A DNA stretch of 64,000 nt from Clostridium_AI sp964409685. GTDB lineage: Bacteria > Bacillota > Clostridia > Lachnospirales > Lachnospiraceae. Every line of letters starts with the position of its first letter. Position 1 is the first letter of the stretch. The notes beneath the pieces were generated by a model. It did not search any database. It was not told the origin of the DNA and worked only from the letters and a program-made list of their open reading frames with translations. Position numbers and translations under genes: made by a program. Where the stretch lies: NCBI GenBank assembly GCA_964409685.1, contig CAYPEJ010000017.1, positions 29,443 to 93,442 of the forward strand, given 5' to 3'. This document shows positions 31,324 through 40,251 of the stretch, piece by piece.

Positions 31324-32678
31324 GAAAAGCACAGGTTTGTGGAAGTCTTGGTACCTACCGGAAAAACAGTGTCACCACTTTCCTGTTCCATGATAGTCCT
31401 GATGTTTTCGAGAACTTCCTCCTCTGACTCGTCCCAGTCGATCAGGAAACTGTCGTACGTGACCAACACTATCTTTGATTTGCAACCGTGTTCAGCCAGC
31501 CACCTCTCAATCTTGTAGAGTATCTGTATGTTTCTACTGGTTTCCAGACTCTGGATCAGGTAGTTGAACAGTTTGTTGGGATACATGTCCGGAAGCTCAT
31601 GCGTGAAAAGTTTACCGGATTCCGGATTACGTGCTTCTCCCTTCTCAAACTCTTCCCAAAATCTCTTGATGAAACTCTGAATCTTCTCAGATATTTCTAG
31701 ATGCTTGCACTCGTCTGTCGGAGTTCCGTAGATCATCTGAAAATTGGATGACTTGGCTCTAGCGTACTCTTCTTGACTAAACTCGTTCTTACCCAGATAG
31801 AGTCTGGCCAGTTGCTTGTGGGCTTTCTGCTTGTTGTCTAGATGGTAGCCCAGTAGTCTCGCAACCAGTCTGATATGGTACCCATCGAAATCCATTTCCA
31901 CAAACTTGCTGTTCCGGGGCTTAAACAGTCTCCTGTATTCTTCTCCTTTCGGAATTGCCAGAAAGTTTACACCGTTGAATGAGTTTGTGGGTCTTGATGT
32001 TGAATTGTAGAGATTGTAGCTTGTGAAAACCGTTTCTCCCTTTATTGAAAAGTCTGGGTTGGTAGGTTTAAACCTTTCTATGAACTCATGTGTGTCCACT
32101 CGAATTCCTGCTTGTTCCACAAGGAAATACACCTTCGTTGCGTACTCGTTGTAGAACTGAAAACCAGCTGGAACCGGTTCCTCTATGACCCCCTTTACCT
32201 GCTCAAATACCTCTTCACACTTCTCGTAGATCTTCGGCAGTGGTATGATTCGATTCAGGTTGGCTAGTCCTCCGTACCTGTTGTAGAACCAGTTGTAGGT
32301 CCCGTTCTTGATAGTTGGTTCTAGTTTCTGAAAGTGAAGCATCGAATACTTCAGGGCAAGGTCACACACATTGCCCCCAAACCTGAACAGGTAGAGTGCT
32401 GCTTTCTTGTCTAGAAGATAGATCTTGCTGAAAGATTTCAGGAGTTGTTCAGCCCGTTCTAGGGAAACGTTTAGTCCCTCGTCGTGGCTGATCGGAATAA
32501 TGTAGCCCTTTTCCTCCACGGTATCTGTACCTACTAGAGGACGAATGTAGAGAGCTACAAGCTCTGTAAGCTTCGGATGAAAATTATCGTTAGTTAGAAC
32601 AATGTCGAGATAGCACCCACCCTTTCCGGTAGATTCCAGTCGGGACAACTGTTCCTCATTTTCTACAATATAAAACAT
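31320..32678 (-). CDS. Second, divergent family A DNA polymerase-like protein
   Basis: 452 residues. The C-terminal 240 residues follow the family A palm. YNSTSRPTNSFNGVNFL near 224 and FKPRNSKFVEMDFDGYHIRLVARL give motif A with D263 kept and the E after it replaced by H. YARAKSSNFQMIYG (305-318) is motif B with K309 and NF..IYG, and VLVTYDSFLIDW (404-415) is motif C with D409 and no HDE. The N-terminal 200 residues look like a degenerate exonuclease region without clear DxE. It is distinct from the polymerase at 18256. A repair, priming or gap-filling role is possible. Confidence 0.72.
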   Translation of the reverse strand: MFYIVENEEQLSRLESTGKGGCYLDIVLTNDNFHPKLTELVALYIRPLVGTDTVEEKGYIIPISHDEGLNVSLERAEQLLKSFSKIYLLDKKAALYLFRFGGNVCDLALKYSMLHFQKLEPTIKNGTYNWFYNRYGGLANLNRIIPLPKIYEKCEEVFEQVKGVIEEPVPAGFQFYNEYATKVYFLVEQAGIRVDTHEFIERFKPTNPDFSIKGETVFTSYNLYNSTSRPTNSFNGVNFLAIPKGEEYRRLFKPRNSKFVEMDFDGYHIRLVARLLGYHLDNKQKAHKQLARLYLGKNEFSQEEYARAKSSNFQMIYGTPTDECKHLEISEKIQSFIKRFWEEFEKGEARNPESGKLFTHELPDMYPNKLFNYLIQSLETSRNIQILYKIERWLAEHGCKSKIVLVTYDSFLIDWDESEEEVLENIRTIMEQESGDTVFPVGTKTSTNLCFS

Positions 32679-32703
32679 AACCCTCTCTTGTAACTAGAGA
32701 AGG

Positions 32704-33234
32704 TTAGCAACTTTTCTTCGATTCTACCACAAATTCTGCAGGGTCGTCTAGAACCACACTACCGCTGATTCCCGGTAGAACCTTTTCCAGACTCTGCATA
32801 GCTAGATTGTTCTTGTACCTTACTCCCCTGATTACCAATGGCTTGCTTCTACCGTTAATGTGGTAATCTTTGTCCTCCAGGGATCCGGTCAGAATCCAGG
32901 AAGCAGAAGCGTAGGTGTATCTCAGATCTTCCGTCTCACTTCTACCTGCAAGTTCCTCTACCTTACGGCTCCGGTTGTGCTGCCTAAAGTAGCGAATCAT
33001 GGAACCCTGTTTGTACTCAGCACCGGTCGGTACTCGCCTTGCTGCAACTTCTCCAGCCGGTTCGGTATCGACTGTCTGAAGTTCTACTCTACCGAGCAGG
33101 TGGTCTGGGTCACTGCCCGCATATGTGTTTCCCCTGTAGTCTGTAAGCACTGGTCCCACATAGGGTCTGCCGTCCAGAGAGTAGTCACCCGGACCGGCTA
33201 CGGAAACACTGTATTTTGTCTTGGGAAGATACAT
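32704..33234 (-). CDS. Hypothetical virion-like protein
   Basis: 176 residues. Starts MYLPKTKYSVSVAGPGDYSL, with GRPYVGPVLTDYRGNTYAG and SMIRYFRQHNRSRKVEEL. The pattern resembles structural or decoration proteins of large marine phages, whose details are unknown. No enzyme motif, signal or membrane helix. It lies between the second polymerase and a probable terminator, apart from the other tail genes, so the structural reading is uncertain. Confidence 0.6.
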   Translation of the reverse strand: MYLPKTKYSVSVAGPGDYSLDGRPYVGPVLTDYRGNTYAGSDPDHLLGRVELQTVDTEPAGEVAARRVPTGAEYKQGSMIRYFRQHNRSRKVEELAGRSETEDLRYTYASASWILTGSLEDKDYHINGRSKPLVIRGVRYKNNLAMQSLEKVLPGISGSVVLDDPAEFVVESKKSC

Positions 33235-33346
33235 GCTACAGAGATAATTAGTTATAGAGCTCCTGCTAATCTGTTCCGGGTTCTAGTGCTTTAGATCCCT
33301 TAGGGAGAACAAAGAGGAAGCCTAGAGATGATAAATTATATTAAGA

Positions 33347-33366
33347 AGATGTCCATTCAAGGGACA
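33347..33366 (-). terminator. Possible terminator after nrdG
   Basis: On the minus strand TGTCC and GGACA pair around CTTGAAT, right after the nrdG stop at 33367. TCTTCTTAAT follows, T-rich but without a long run. A TATAATTT stretch just downstream could be a promoter for the next gene. Confidence 0.4.
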
Positions 33367-33828
33367 CTAAAGTTTCCTAAGGGATTCCCTAATGATCCTC
33401 TGGTTAGATGAACCTCTGTAGTATAGATCCTCGTCTCTCAGGCTCTGGACAAAGGGTCCGTCAACGAGAGCATCAATGTTCCGGAGAATTTCCAGGTTGA
33501 GTTCATCTTTACAGAGATCTTCAAACAGAAAACCGGTATAGACCCAGATATTTACACCCGGAATAGCTTCCTTCAGTGCCTTTACGAGGTCCAGTAAGTT
33601 TTGTGGTTGATAGAACGGATCTCCCCCCGAAATTGTTATTCTCTTGTGACCATAGTCCTGAACCTGGTTCACGATTTCCTGGACAGTCATCTCTGTTCCA
33701 GCCTGGAAGCTCCAGGACTCCGGATTGTGACAACCGGAACACCTGTGTTTACAGCCAGCCAGGTAGACCGAGGTTCTGAGCCCCGGTCCATCTACGACTG
33801 TGTCTGGTATGATATTTAGTACTTTCAC
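33367..33828 (-). CDS. nrdG: Anaerobic ribonucleotide reductase activase NrdG
   Basis: 153 residues. Radical SAM site AGCKHRCSGCHNP near 24-36 (CxxxCxxC), then SGGDPFYQP near 68 and VNIWVYTGF near 92. It cleaves S-adenosylmethionine to form the glycyl radical on NrdD. Usual length is 150-160. The gene touches the NrdD stop (one-base overlap, 33828), which is the standard order for this two-gene system. Confidence 0.93.
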   Translation of the reverse strand: MKVLNIIPDTVVDGPGLRTSVYLAGCKHRCSGCHNPESWSFQAGTEMTVQEIVNQVQDYGHKRITISGGDPFYQPQNLLDLVKALKEAIPGVNIWVYTGFLFEDLCKDELNLEILRNIDALVDGPFVQSLRDEDLYYRGSSNQRIIRESLRKL

Positions 33829-36800
33829 TAGAGTTTTGCTATTTTCGGACGATCTCCTTCGTGAGCTACCCTGTCTCGAAGTTCAGCCTGTTTAGCCGAA
33901 TTCCACCTGTTCGTAGTTCCAACTAAATATCCCGTAATTCGCTGTAGGTAGGTTGTTCTGCTGGAACCACACTCGGGACAAATACCGTCCCTGAACTCGT
34001 CTGAGGATTCGTAGCCGCAGTCCTCACACCTAGAACAATTGTAGTTAATGCTGATGTAGCCGCAATCGTTTTTCACGGCAATGTCTACAATGTCCTGGAC
34101 TGCTCCCGGATTCTTCACAACCTTACCATCAACTTCTACATAGAATATGTGACCTGCTGGCGTCAACTTATGGTAGGGTCCTTCGACCTCTGCCTTGTGC
34201 TTTGCAGAACACTTGTAGTAGACCGGCACGTGGTTACTGTTCGTGTAGTATTCCTTATCGGTAACTCCCGGTATCTCTCCAAACTCTTTTCTGTCCCTCT
34301 TGGTAAACTTACCCGAGAGACCTTCAGCCGGTGTTGCAAAACACGAGTAGTTGTGCTGGTATTCCTTGCTTGCTTCCTTGCACATCTGGTCCATCATTCC
34401 GATGAACTGTAGACCCAGGTGCTGGGACTCTTCGGATTCTCCGTGATGCTTACCTGTCAGAGCAACCAGAGCCTCAGCAAGTCCAATATAGCCGACTCCA
34501 AGTGTACCATGCTTGATTACCGGTTCAATGGTGTCCTCGGGCCCAAGCTTTTCCGACCCTGTCCAGAGACCGGACATGAGAAGCGGGAACTGCTTTGCTC
34601 TTGCCGAAGCCTGAAACTTGTACCTCTCGTCAAGTTGTCTGACACAGGTGTCAACCGCTTTCTTGAGTTTCTCGGTGAAGTATGCACAAGCTACACCAAC
34701 CTTGTCCTGAGAATAGTCACTTTTCCAGCCCTCGTCCGTCCTGGTCAGGACTCCTGCCTGCACTGAAGCCTCGATAGCCAGTTTCGGGAGATTTACTGTC
34801 GTGAACGAGAGGTTGCCTCGGCCTATGGAAGTTGATGGTCCAAACATATCTGACCAGACCCTTGTTCTGCAGTTGTGCATTATGATGTCAGATCCGATGA
34901 AGGTTCCGGTAACTGTTCCGATATCGTAACTGTCTGCAGCACCAGAACCGTAGATCACGTCCGTAACCTGTAGCTTCTGACCATCCAATCTGTAGATGTA
35001 GTCTCCGGCTGAAATCTGGTCAGTTCTCGTAAAACCCTCACCTGTAAACAACGGATGGTCCTCTGTGCAGCTTAGTTCGTATCTTCGTCCGTCTTCAAGG
35101 TAGTAGACGTGCATCATCCGAGGTGAATTTGTAAAGTCATTCTTAAAAATGTGTTTGACTTTTGTCCACTTCTTGTCTCTATCAAGAACCTTGATGTCCC
35201 TATCCTCTAGGTTGATGAGGTCCTGTGGTACCTGTTCTGCAAACTTGAATTCTGGTCGAGTCCTGCAACGACCTGTAGTCTGTGTGACCATTGGTCTCTT
35301 GTAGTATCTCAGGTTCGGACCTGCAAGGGTAATATTCGGTACCGTCTCAAGATATCTATTCTTACGGTCTCTGTAGTCTTCCGTGTATTCCAGTACCTCG
35401 AATTTGTAGTTGTCCAGGTTCTTGTCAGCAAAACTGATTTCCGGTGTTATCTTACCGGTCCTGACAATATCGTTCTTATACTTATTTATTCTCTCCCGAA
35501 TGTCCGAAGTTCCTCCAATGTAGGTAACATCCTCGGGAAGATAGGTGATTGCATATACCCCTGCAATTTTTTTTAGTTCAGAATCACCCTCGAACCTCTT
35601 TTTCTTACCTCTCGGATTCTGCTCGATGTTGAGATAGCCTTCCGGTGTTTCCTTGGTACAGAAAATCTGACAAGCTCTTGCCCTTTCGAGTTTTCCGGTC
35701 TTGCAATAGTTGAAGAAGTCCTTGATTGATATGTCAATTGGCATCCCGCCGTCAATCTTGACGTAGAGATGCTCACTACCTGCAAGAGCACCCATGGTAG
35801 CTACCTCGTGCTTGTATCTCTCGGGATCATCAGCTTTCCACTCGTCGGACCTGTTGTACGATGCATCCAGGTTGAGAAAGTTGGGAAAGAACCTTCTGGC
35901 TGACACCTTGCAAGCATACTGGTAGAGGTCGTAGTTTGGATCTTCGGGTAGGTGGCTGACACCGTCCTTCAGTTTCCAGATCTGGATAGGGAAGATTGCT
36001 GTGGCTCCGTTTCCGACACCGGCTTCGGTAGCTCTCAGTATCTCTCGAATAATGCAACGGCCCTCTGCCGAAGTATCTGTTCCGTAGTTGATAGAACTGA
36101 ACACCACCTGATTGCCTCCACGAGAATGGATATTGTTCATGTTGTGCACAAAAGACTCCATAGCCTGGTGCACCCTATCGACTGTGCGATTGATAGCTGT
36201 CTGAATTACTCTGTTCTCTGTGGGAACCGGCATGTTTCCGCCGGGTACCGGAACATTGGCAAGTTTAGCACTCTCGTTTATGTCAGCTGACAGGTAGTCC
36301 TTGATCTCCGCATTACGGATCTTGTTCCAGTAGTCCTCATTTTCCCTCTCTACCAGGAGATCCCGGATCTTGTCTACCTCCTCAACATAGGCCATTCTCA
36401 CAAACGGAGCAAGGTAGAAATCAAAAGCCGGCACTGCCTGTCCTCCGTGCATCTCGTTCTGAACCGTCTCCATCGAAACACAGGCCTGGGTAGCAGCTGT
36501 CTCGATTCTCTTGGGAGCTCTCAACTCTCCGTGACCGGCTCGGAAACCCCTCTTGAATATTATGTCCAGTGGATGTTGGAGACACGTGAGTGACTTTGTG
36601 GGGTAGTAGTCCTTATCGTGTATATGAATATAGTTGTTGTCGACGGCATCCCTAGCTTCGTCACTCAGGAGGTAGTTGTCCACAAACGGCTTTGTCGTCT
36701 CCGATGCAAACTTCATCATCATTCCGGCTGGAGTATCTGAATTCATATTTGCATTCTCTCGAGTAACGTCGTTAGCCTTGGTATCAATGATCTCATCAAA

Positions 36801-37100
36801 CATCAACCTCACCTTAGACTGCCTAGCAATATCTCTACGCCTCCTGTACTGAACGTATTCTCGAGCTGCATCCTTTCTGTAGGATCCCATGAGGTACTTC
36901 TCAACCATGTCTTGAATGGCCTCCACCCCTATGTCTTCCTTTCTACTCCGAATCTTTATCTCGACCTTCTGGGCAATCCTGGTTACATCATCGGCTGTTA
37001 CTCCCATCTCTGTCCTGGACATTGCCAGACATATTGCTCTCTTGACTTTTGCAGGATCGAAGTCGACTACTGATCCATCTCTCTTGATTACTTTAACCAT
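33828..37100 (-). CDS. nrdD: Class III ribonucleotide reductase NrdD with intein
   Basis: 1090-residue precursor; the mature enzyme is about 784 after splicing. It reduces ribonucleotides to deoxyribonucleotides under anoxic conditions. An ATP cone is at 1-90 (VKVIKRDGS, RAICLAM). The middle has HIHDKDYYP near 159 and VNNIHSRGGNQVVFSS near 321. The C-terminus has a Cys4 zinc site (CSRCEDCG and CPECG) and the glycyl-radical strand RITGYLVG near 1057. After VATMG at 437 an intein of about 306 residues runs to MHN at 743; the host sequence resumes as CRTRVWSDM. That Cys is probably the radical-site Cys. Confidence 0.93.
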   Translation of the reverse strand: MVKVIKRDGSVVDFDPAKVKRAICLAMSRTEMGVTADDVTRIAQKVEIKIRSRKEDIGVEAIQDMVEKYLMGSYRKDAAREYVQYRRRRDIARQSKVRLMFDEIIDTKANDVTRENANMNSDTPAGMMMKFASETTKPFVDNYLLSDEARDAVDNNYIHIHDKDYYPTKSLTCLQHPLDIIFKRGFRAGHGELRAPKRIETAATQACVSMETVQNEMHGGQAVPAFDFYLAPFVRMAYVEEVDKIRDLLVERENEDYWNKIRNAEIKDYLSADINESAKLANVPVPGGNMPVPTENRVIQTAINRTVDRVHQAMESFVHNMNNIHSRGGNQVVFSSINYGTDTSAEGRCIIREILRATEAGVGNGATAIFPIQIWKLKDGVSHLPEDPNYDLYQYACKVSARRFFPNFLNLDASYNRSDEWKADDPERYKHEVATMGALAGSEHLYVKIDGGMPIDISIKDFFNYCKTGKLERARACQIFCTKETPEGYLNIEQNPRGKKKRFEGDSELKKIAGVYAITYLPEDVTYIGGTSDIRERINKYKNDIVRTGKITPEISFADKNLDNYKFEVLEYTEDYRDRKNRYLETVPNITLAGPNLRYYKRPMVTQTTGRCRTRPEFKFAEQVPQDLINLEDRDIKVLDRDKKWTKVKHIFKNDFTNSPRMMHVYYLEDGRRYELSCTEDHPLFTGEGFTRTDQISAGDYIYRLDGQKLQVTDVIYGSGAADSYDIGTVTGTFIGSDIIMHNCRTRVWSDMFGPSTSIGRGNLSFTTVNLPKLAIEASVQAGVLTRTDEGWKSDYSQDKVGVACAYFTEKLKKAVDTCVRQLDERYKFQASARAKQFPLLMSGLWTGSEKLGPEDTIEPVIKHGTLGVGYIGLAEALVALTGKHHGESEESQHLGLQFIGMMDQMCKEASKEYQHNYSCFATPAEGLSGKFTKRDRKEFGEIPGVTDKEYYTNSNHVPVYYKCSAKHKAEVEGPYHKLTPAGHIFYVEVDGKVVKNPGAVQDIVDIAVKNDCGYISINYNCSRCEDCGYESSDEFRDGICPECGSSRTTYLQRITGYLVGTTNRWNSAKQAELRDRVAHEGDRPKIAKL
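34872..35789 (-). mobile_element. Class 2-like intein with GIY-YIG domain in nrdD
   Basis: Codes for residues 438-743 of NrdD. Block A begins with Ala, ALAGSEHLYVKIDGG, not Cys or Ser; this matches the ALA start of KlbA-type (class 2) inteins. A GIY-YIG nuclease domain lies at about 513-605 (AGVYAITYLP, VTYIGGTSDIRERINKYKND, then PNLRYYKRPM), inserted between block A and block B. Block B is LSCTEDHPLF near 677 (TxxH), block F is SYDIGTVTGTFIGSD, and block G ends MHN-C. All splicing residues are in place, so splicing is likely. The +1 residue is Cys. Confidence 0.85.
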
Positions 37101-37192
37101 GTATATTGACTTGTTAATCCAATTTTTGTTGGTACATAAATATAGTCAATTACTCTGACCATGACATGGAAATACCTCCATTTCTGGAGGCA

Positions 37193-39946
37193 TTAACTTT
37201 TGTAGACAAACATGTTTTTCTGCATGAAATCGGAAACCCACGCTCGATCTCGAGCTACAGTCCTGGGCAGACATCGTCGTATGCAGGTGTGATACTTGCT
37301 TCCGTCCCAGTTCCAGTAGCAAATTATGTCTCCGGTGTTCATGGAACTTTCCTGAGCCCTTACCTCTGACACAGCAACTCCCTCTCCTCGGGCTATCTCT
37401 GTGTAACCTATAGCTTCCAGGGCTTTGAAATAGGCCGGTGAGTTTGCAGCTCCCGTGGAGGCTACCTTCGGAATACGTGAACCTCCTTCTCGGTAGAGTA
37501 GCTTGGGCCAGGAGTCTCTACTGGCCAGTGCCAGTCGTGCATAACTATAGGTTCCTCGTGCACACAGATGCTCTGATTTTGTGTCAATTCGAAACCCTCT
37601 ACTGTTCATGTACTGAATCGGATCCTCTTCTAGAACCTTCCCGTGCAGTGCCTTGTTCTGAAAAACCCGGTAGCTCCACTTGTCGCTGTTCGATTTCACA
37701 GTTCCGGCAGCCGCTGTAGTTACTCTGTTTTCTCCGGAGTTGGAAGACACGTTGGTTACCGGGTTAAACTTATAGCCTTCCACGTCACCCAGGTTGTTCG
37801 GGAAGTACTGAGTCTTGACTGTCGTCTTCCAACCTGTTGTGTCTATATTTTGCTCAACACCGGTCACGATATGGCCCCAATCTTTGTACTTCAGGGGTAA
37901 AACTCCTTCTCGAACCCCGAAGCACTCACCTATAACAAAACCATCTATACCTTTCATTGTAAATCTAAGTCTAAGAGGAAAAACTCCAACCGGCATCCCA
38001 GTTCCGTTTCCGGTCTCGATCTGGAGAGCCTCACTAAAAATCATCTCACCCGTAACCTGCAGGTAGGAATAGGCAGACTCGCTGAGTTCTGACGTGTCAG
38101 ACGTGGTGTTGGCATTTTCACCCGAAAACATCATCTCGTAGAGTCTCTGGGCATCCTTCCAGAAGTTGCTAGTATTGGCTTCTCTAGACTTCCAGTCTGA
38201 ATCCTTGCTACTATTCTCAGAATTGGTACTGTCACCTGTCGGATGACGTTCACTCAACTTGTAGTTCCAGGACGTGAGTGCAGGACTAATATCCTTTCCA
38301 CCCTGAGCAGCTATACTCATCATGTTTGCCATGTCTGAAGTAACAGCGCTTTCGGCCTGAATGTCCAGGAAGGTTGTTCTTGTTCCACTTGGTGTGATTA
38401 GCTGCAATTCCTGTCGTCTGAGGTAGTTCCTGTCCACGATGTAGTACCTGCAGGTATCCTCATCAATGCTGATGTCAAGATCTACCGTGTTACCCAGTGC
38501 TTTACTTATGCCTGTGAGTAGGTTCTTGATACAGGAATAGGTGCTGTAGTCTTCCGACTGGTTCTCGATTTCTCCCTGGAATAACTCATATACGTAGTTG
38601 AGAGATACCCAGAGGTCAAAGATTCGACCGGCAGTGCCGTTTACCAGGACACCTGTCTCTCGGCTCACCAGTGTCTCCGAAACTCCATTCACATTACCAG
38701 AGCTGTCCGGGTACCTGTGCCAGATCACACTCTTCTGTCTCTCCGGTACAACTACCTTGTAGGGGTCAAGACTAAACAGGGTCTTGGTACACACGTACTC
38801 ATTGTCGTACGCCCGTTCCACAAGTTCTCCATCAATGTACTTTGAGTCACCGGACGTTGCAAACCGGTAGGGAGTTGTGTCCAGTGGAAGACCGAACGCA
38901 TTTACCAGTCGCAACATGTCCTCCAACCGGATGTAGGTTATTGGCTCTGTTTTTCTACCGAGGAACTTGCTCTTCAGGAAAACACTATAGGTAACCGTGT
39001 TCACGTTTTTGAGATTAACCAGGACCGGTCTTTTACCGGTCGTGTCCGCAAACCTGTCCTTCTTCTCGTCAGGAAACGTGTAGTTTGACCTGGTTAGGAT
39101 ATCTGCAAGAGTGCTTCGACCCGGCAGTGCCCCTCCCTCGGTGATTGCCTTGTAGATTGGAGCAAGCCAGCACACGTCCTTCTTGAAATTTTCCTCACTG
39201 GTACTCTTGTAGGTAATCTCGTTAGAAGCTGGTAGAATATTCATTCCTTCTAGAACACTACCTGTACCCAAAATCTTGACATTGCACTCGTAAGATCCGT
39301 CCTTCTGCAGGGAATAGTCAAAATTTGTTATGTATCCCAGTAGGATACCGTGGTCCGGTGTTCTGTAGAAGTGCAACTTCTTTTGCAGGTCCGGTAGCTT
39401 CTCTCCACTGTTGAAGAACTTCAGGGCACTCCCCGGTGTATTAGCTACAGTCTTGTTTCCGTCCCACGAGAGTGTCCATCCCCATTCCAGGAGTGCCGTA
39501 AATCCGGGTTTGAAGTAGACGCTGTCAATATTGTTCAGGTCCTCTAGGGAATATACCCTAAACTTGACCGTTGCTTCCTGAACAGCTCCCCAGGTTGACC
39601 TGTTTGCAATGGTTACACTCTCAATACCGGGCATCGGTACAAAGCCGTGACTACTGTTGTAGTAGCTTCCCTCTGAATCATTTCCTCGAAGGTTCAGGCC
39701 TTTCCTAGTTGTAAAACCTCCGTTACCGTCTGTCCTGACCCTTCCTCCAGTGAGAACATAGGTTTGAGCTGTCTCAGGACTGTTGTTCACATCGATACCG
39801 GACTGCAAGATTACCCAGGGTGCATTAGCTCCCAGATAGACCAGCTGTTCCGGCGTCTTGTGTTCTGTTCCGAGAAGTTCCTCTCGAGACTGTATCTCTG
39901 CAAGGGTCTTACGATTCAGACCTATTTCTCCCCAAATCTGTCCCAT
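37193..39946 (-). CDS. Baseplate hub-like protein with peptidase-type C-terminus
   Basis: 917 residues from the ATG at 39944-39946, which overlaps the stop of the gp53-like gene (TAATG). It has many beta strands and aromatic patches, and small repeats of structural type, as in tail hub or control proteins. The C-terminal 130 residues look like a CHAP/NlpC-P60 fold: EHLCARGTYSYARLA (Cys), GDIICYWNWDG near 885, YHTCIRR (His) and WVSDFMQKN. That would cut cell-wall peptides at infection. A hub plus lysozyme-type role is inferred from context and fold, not proven. Confidence 0.6.
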   Translation of the reverse strand: MGQIWGEIGLNRKTLAEIQSREELLGTEHKTPEQLVYLGANAPWVILQSGIDVNNSPETAQTYVLTGGRVRTDGNGGFTTRKGLNLRGNDSEGSYYNSSHGFVPMPGIESVTIANRSTWGAVQEATVKFRVYSLEDLNNIDSVYFKPGFTALLEWGWTLSWDGNKTVANTPGSALKFFNSGEKLPDLQKKLHFYRTPDHGILLGYITNFDYSLQKDGSYECNVKILGTGSVLEGMNILPASNEITYKSTSEENFKKDVCWLAPIYKAITEGGALPGRSTLADILTRSNYTFPDEKKDRFADTTGKRPVLVNLKNVNTVTYSVFLKSKFLGRKTEPITYIRLEDMLRLVNAFGLPLDTTPYRFATSGDSKYIDGELVERAYDNEYVCTKTLFSLDPYKVVVPERQKSVIWHRYPDSSGNVNGVSETLVSRETGVLVNGTAGRIFDLWVSLNYVYELFQGEIENQSEDYSTYSCIKNLLTGISKALGNTVDLDISIDEDTCRYYIVDRNYLRRQELQLITPSGTRTTFLDIQAESAVTSDMANMMSIAAQGGKDISPALTSWNYKLSERHPTGDSTNSENSSKDSDWKSREANTSNFWKDAQRLYEMMFSGENANTTSDTSELSESAYSYLQVTGEMIFSEALQIETGNGTGMPVGVFPLRLRFTMKGIDGFVIGECFGVREGVLPLKYKDWGHIVTGVEQNIDTTGWKTTVKTQYFPNNLGDVEGYKFNPVTNVSSNSGENRVTTAAAGTVKSNSDKWSYRVFQNKALHGKVLEEDPIQYMNSRGFRIDTKSEHLCARGTYSYARLALASRDSWPKLLYREGGSRIPKVASTGAANSPAYFKALEAIGYTEIARGEGVAVSEVRAQESSMNTGDIICYWNWDGSKYHTCIRRCLPRTVARDRAWVSDFMQKNMFVYKS

Positions 39947-40251
39947 TAGCAATCATTCAGGTTGTCAAAAGCTTCCTGCCAGGCAGCTGTGTTAGTTGGT
40001 ATTCTTATCTGAGTTCCGGGCCTGATACACAAACTGTCAGTAGCAGCTGTGTTAGCTGATGCAATAATCCACCAGAGATCTACATTGTGATAGAAATCTG
40101 CAGCAAGCTTGTCATACCTGTCACCCGACACAGCTATCACATAGAGATCATCCTCCTCTGGTTCAAGAAAAGGATAGATCACGTTACGAAGATACTTCTT
40201 GCTCTCCGGTGTCTGCTCAACTAGTTTTGAACTTGAAAATCTCTTTAGCAT
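39946..40251 (-). CDS. Baseplate wedge protein with LysM-like domain (gp53-like)
   Basis: 101 residues. The core YVIAVSGDRYDKLAADFYHNVDLWWIIASAN with SLCIRPGTQIRIP is the pattern of the T4 gp53/LysM-like wedge or tail protein X, about 100 residues in related phages: Y..D.LA..FY....WW.I...N....L.I..G..I.IP. It should join the wedge into the baseplate. It is overlapped by its neighbours at both ends. Confidence 0.75.
   Translation of the reverse strand: MLKRFSSSKLVEQTPESKKYLRNVIYPFLEPEEDDLYVIAVSGDRYDKLAADFYHNVDLWWIIASANTAATDSLCIRPGTQIRIPTNTAAWQEAFDNLNDC

Noticed and set aside
33284..33345. Possible promoter TATAATTT after nrdG
   Set aside because: The nearest TTGAAT is 14 bases away, shorter than a 17-base spacer, and the region is AT-rich; not supported as a promoter.
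34872..35789. Group I intron in nrdD instead of an intein
   Set aside because: The insertion keeps the reading frame throughout and carries Hint blocks A, B, F and G, so protein splicing explains it better.
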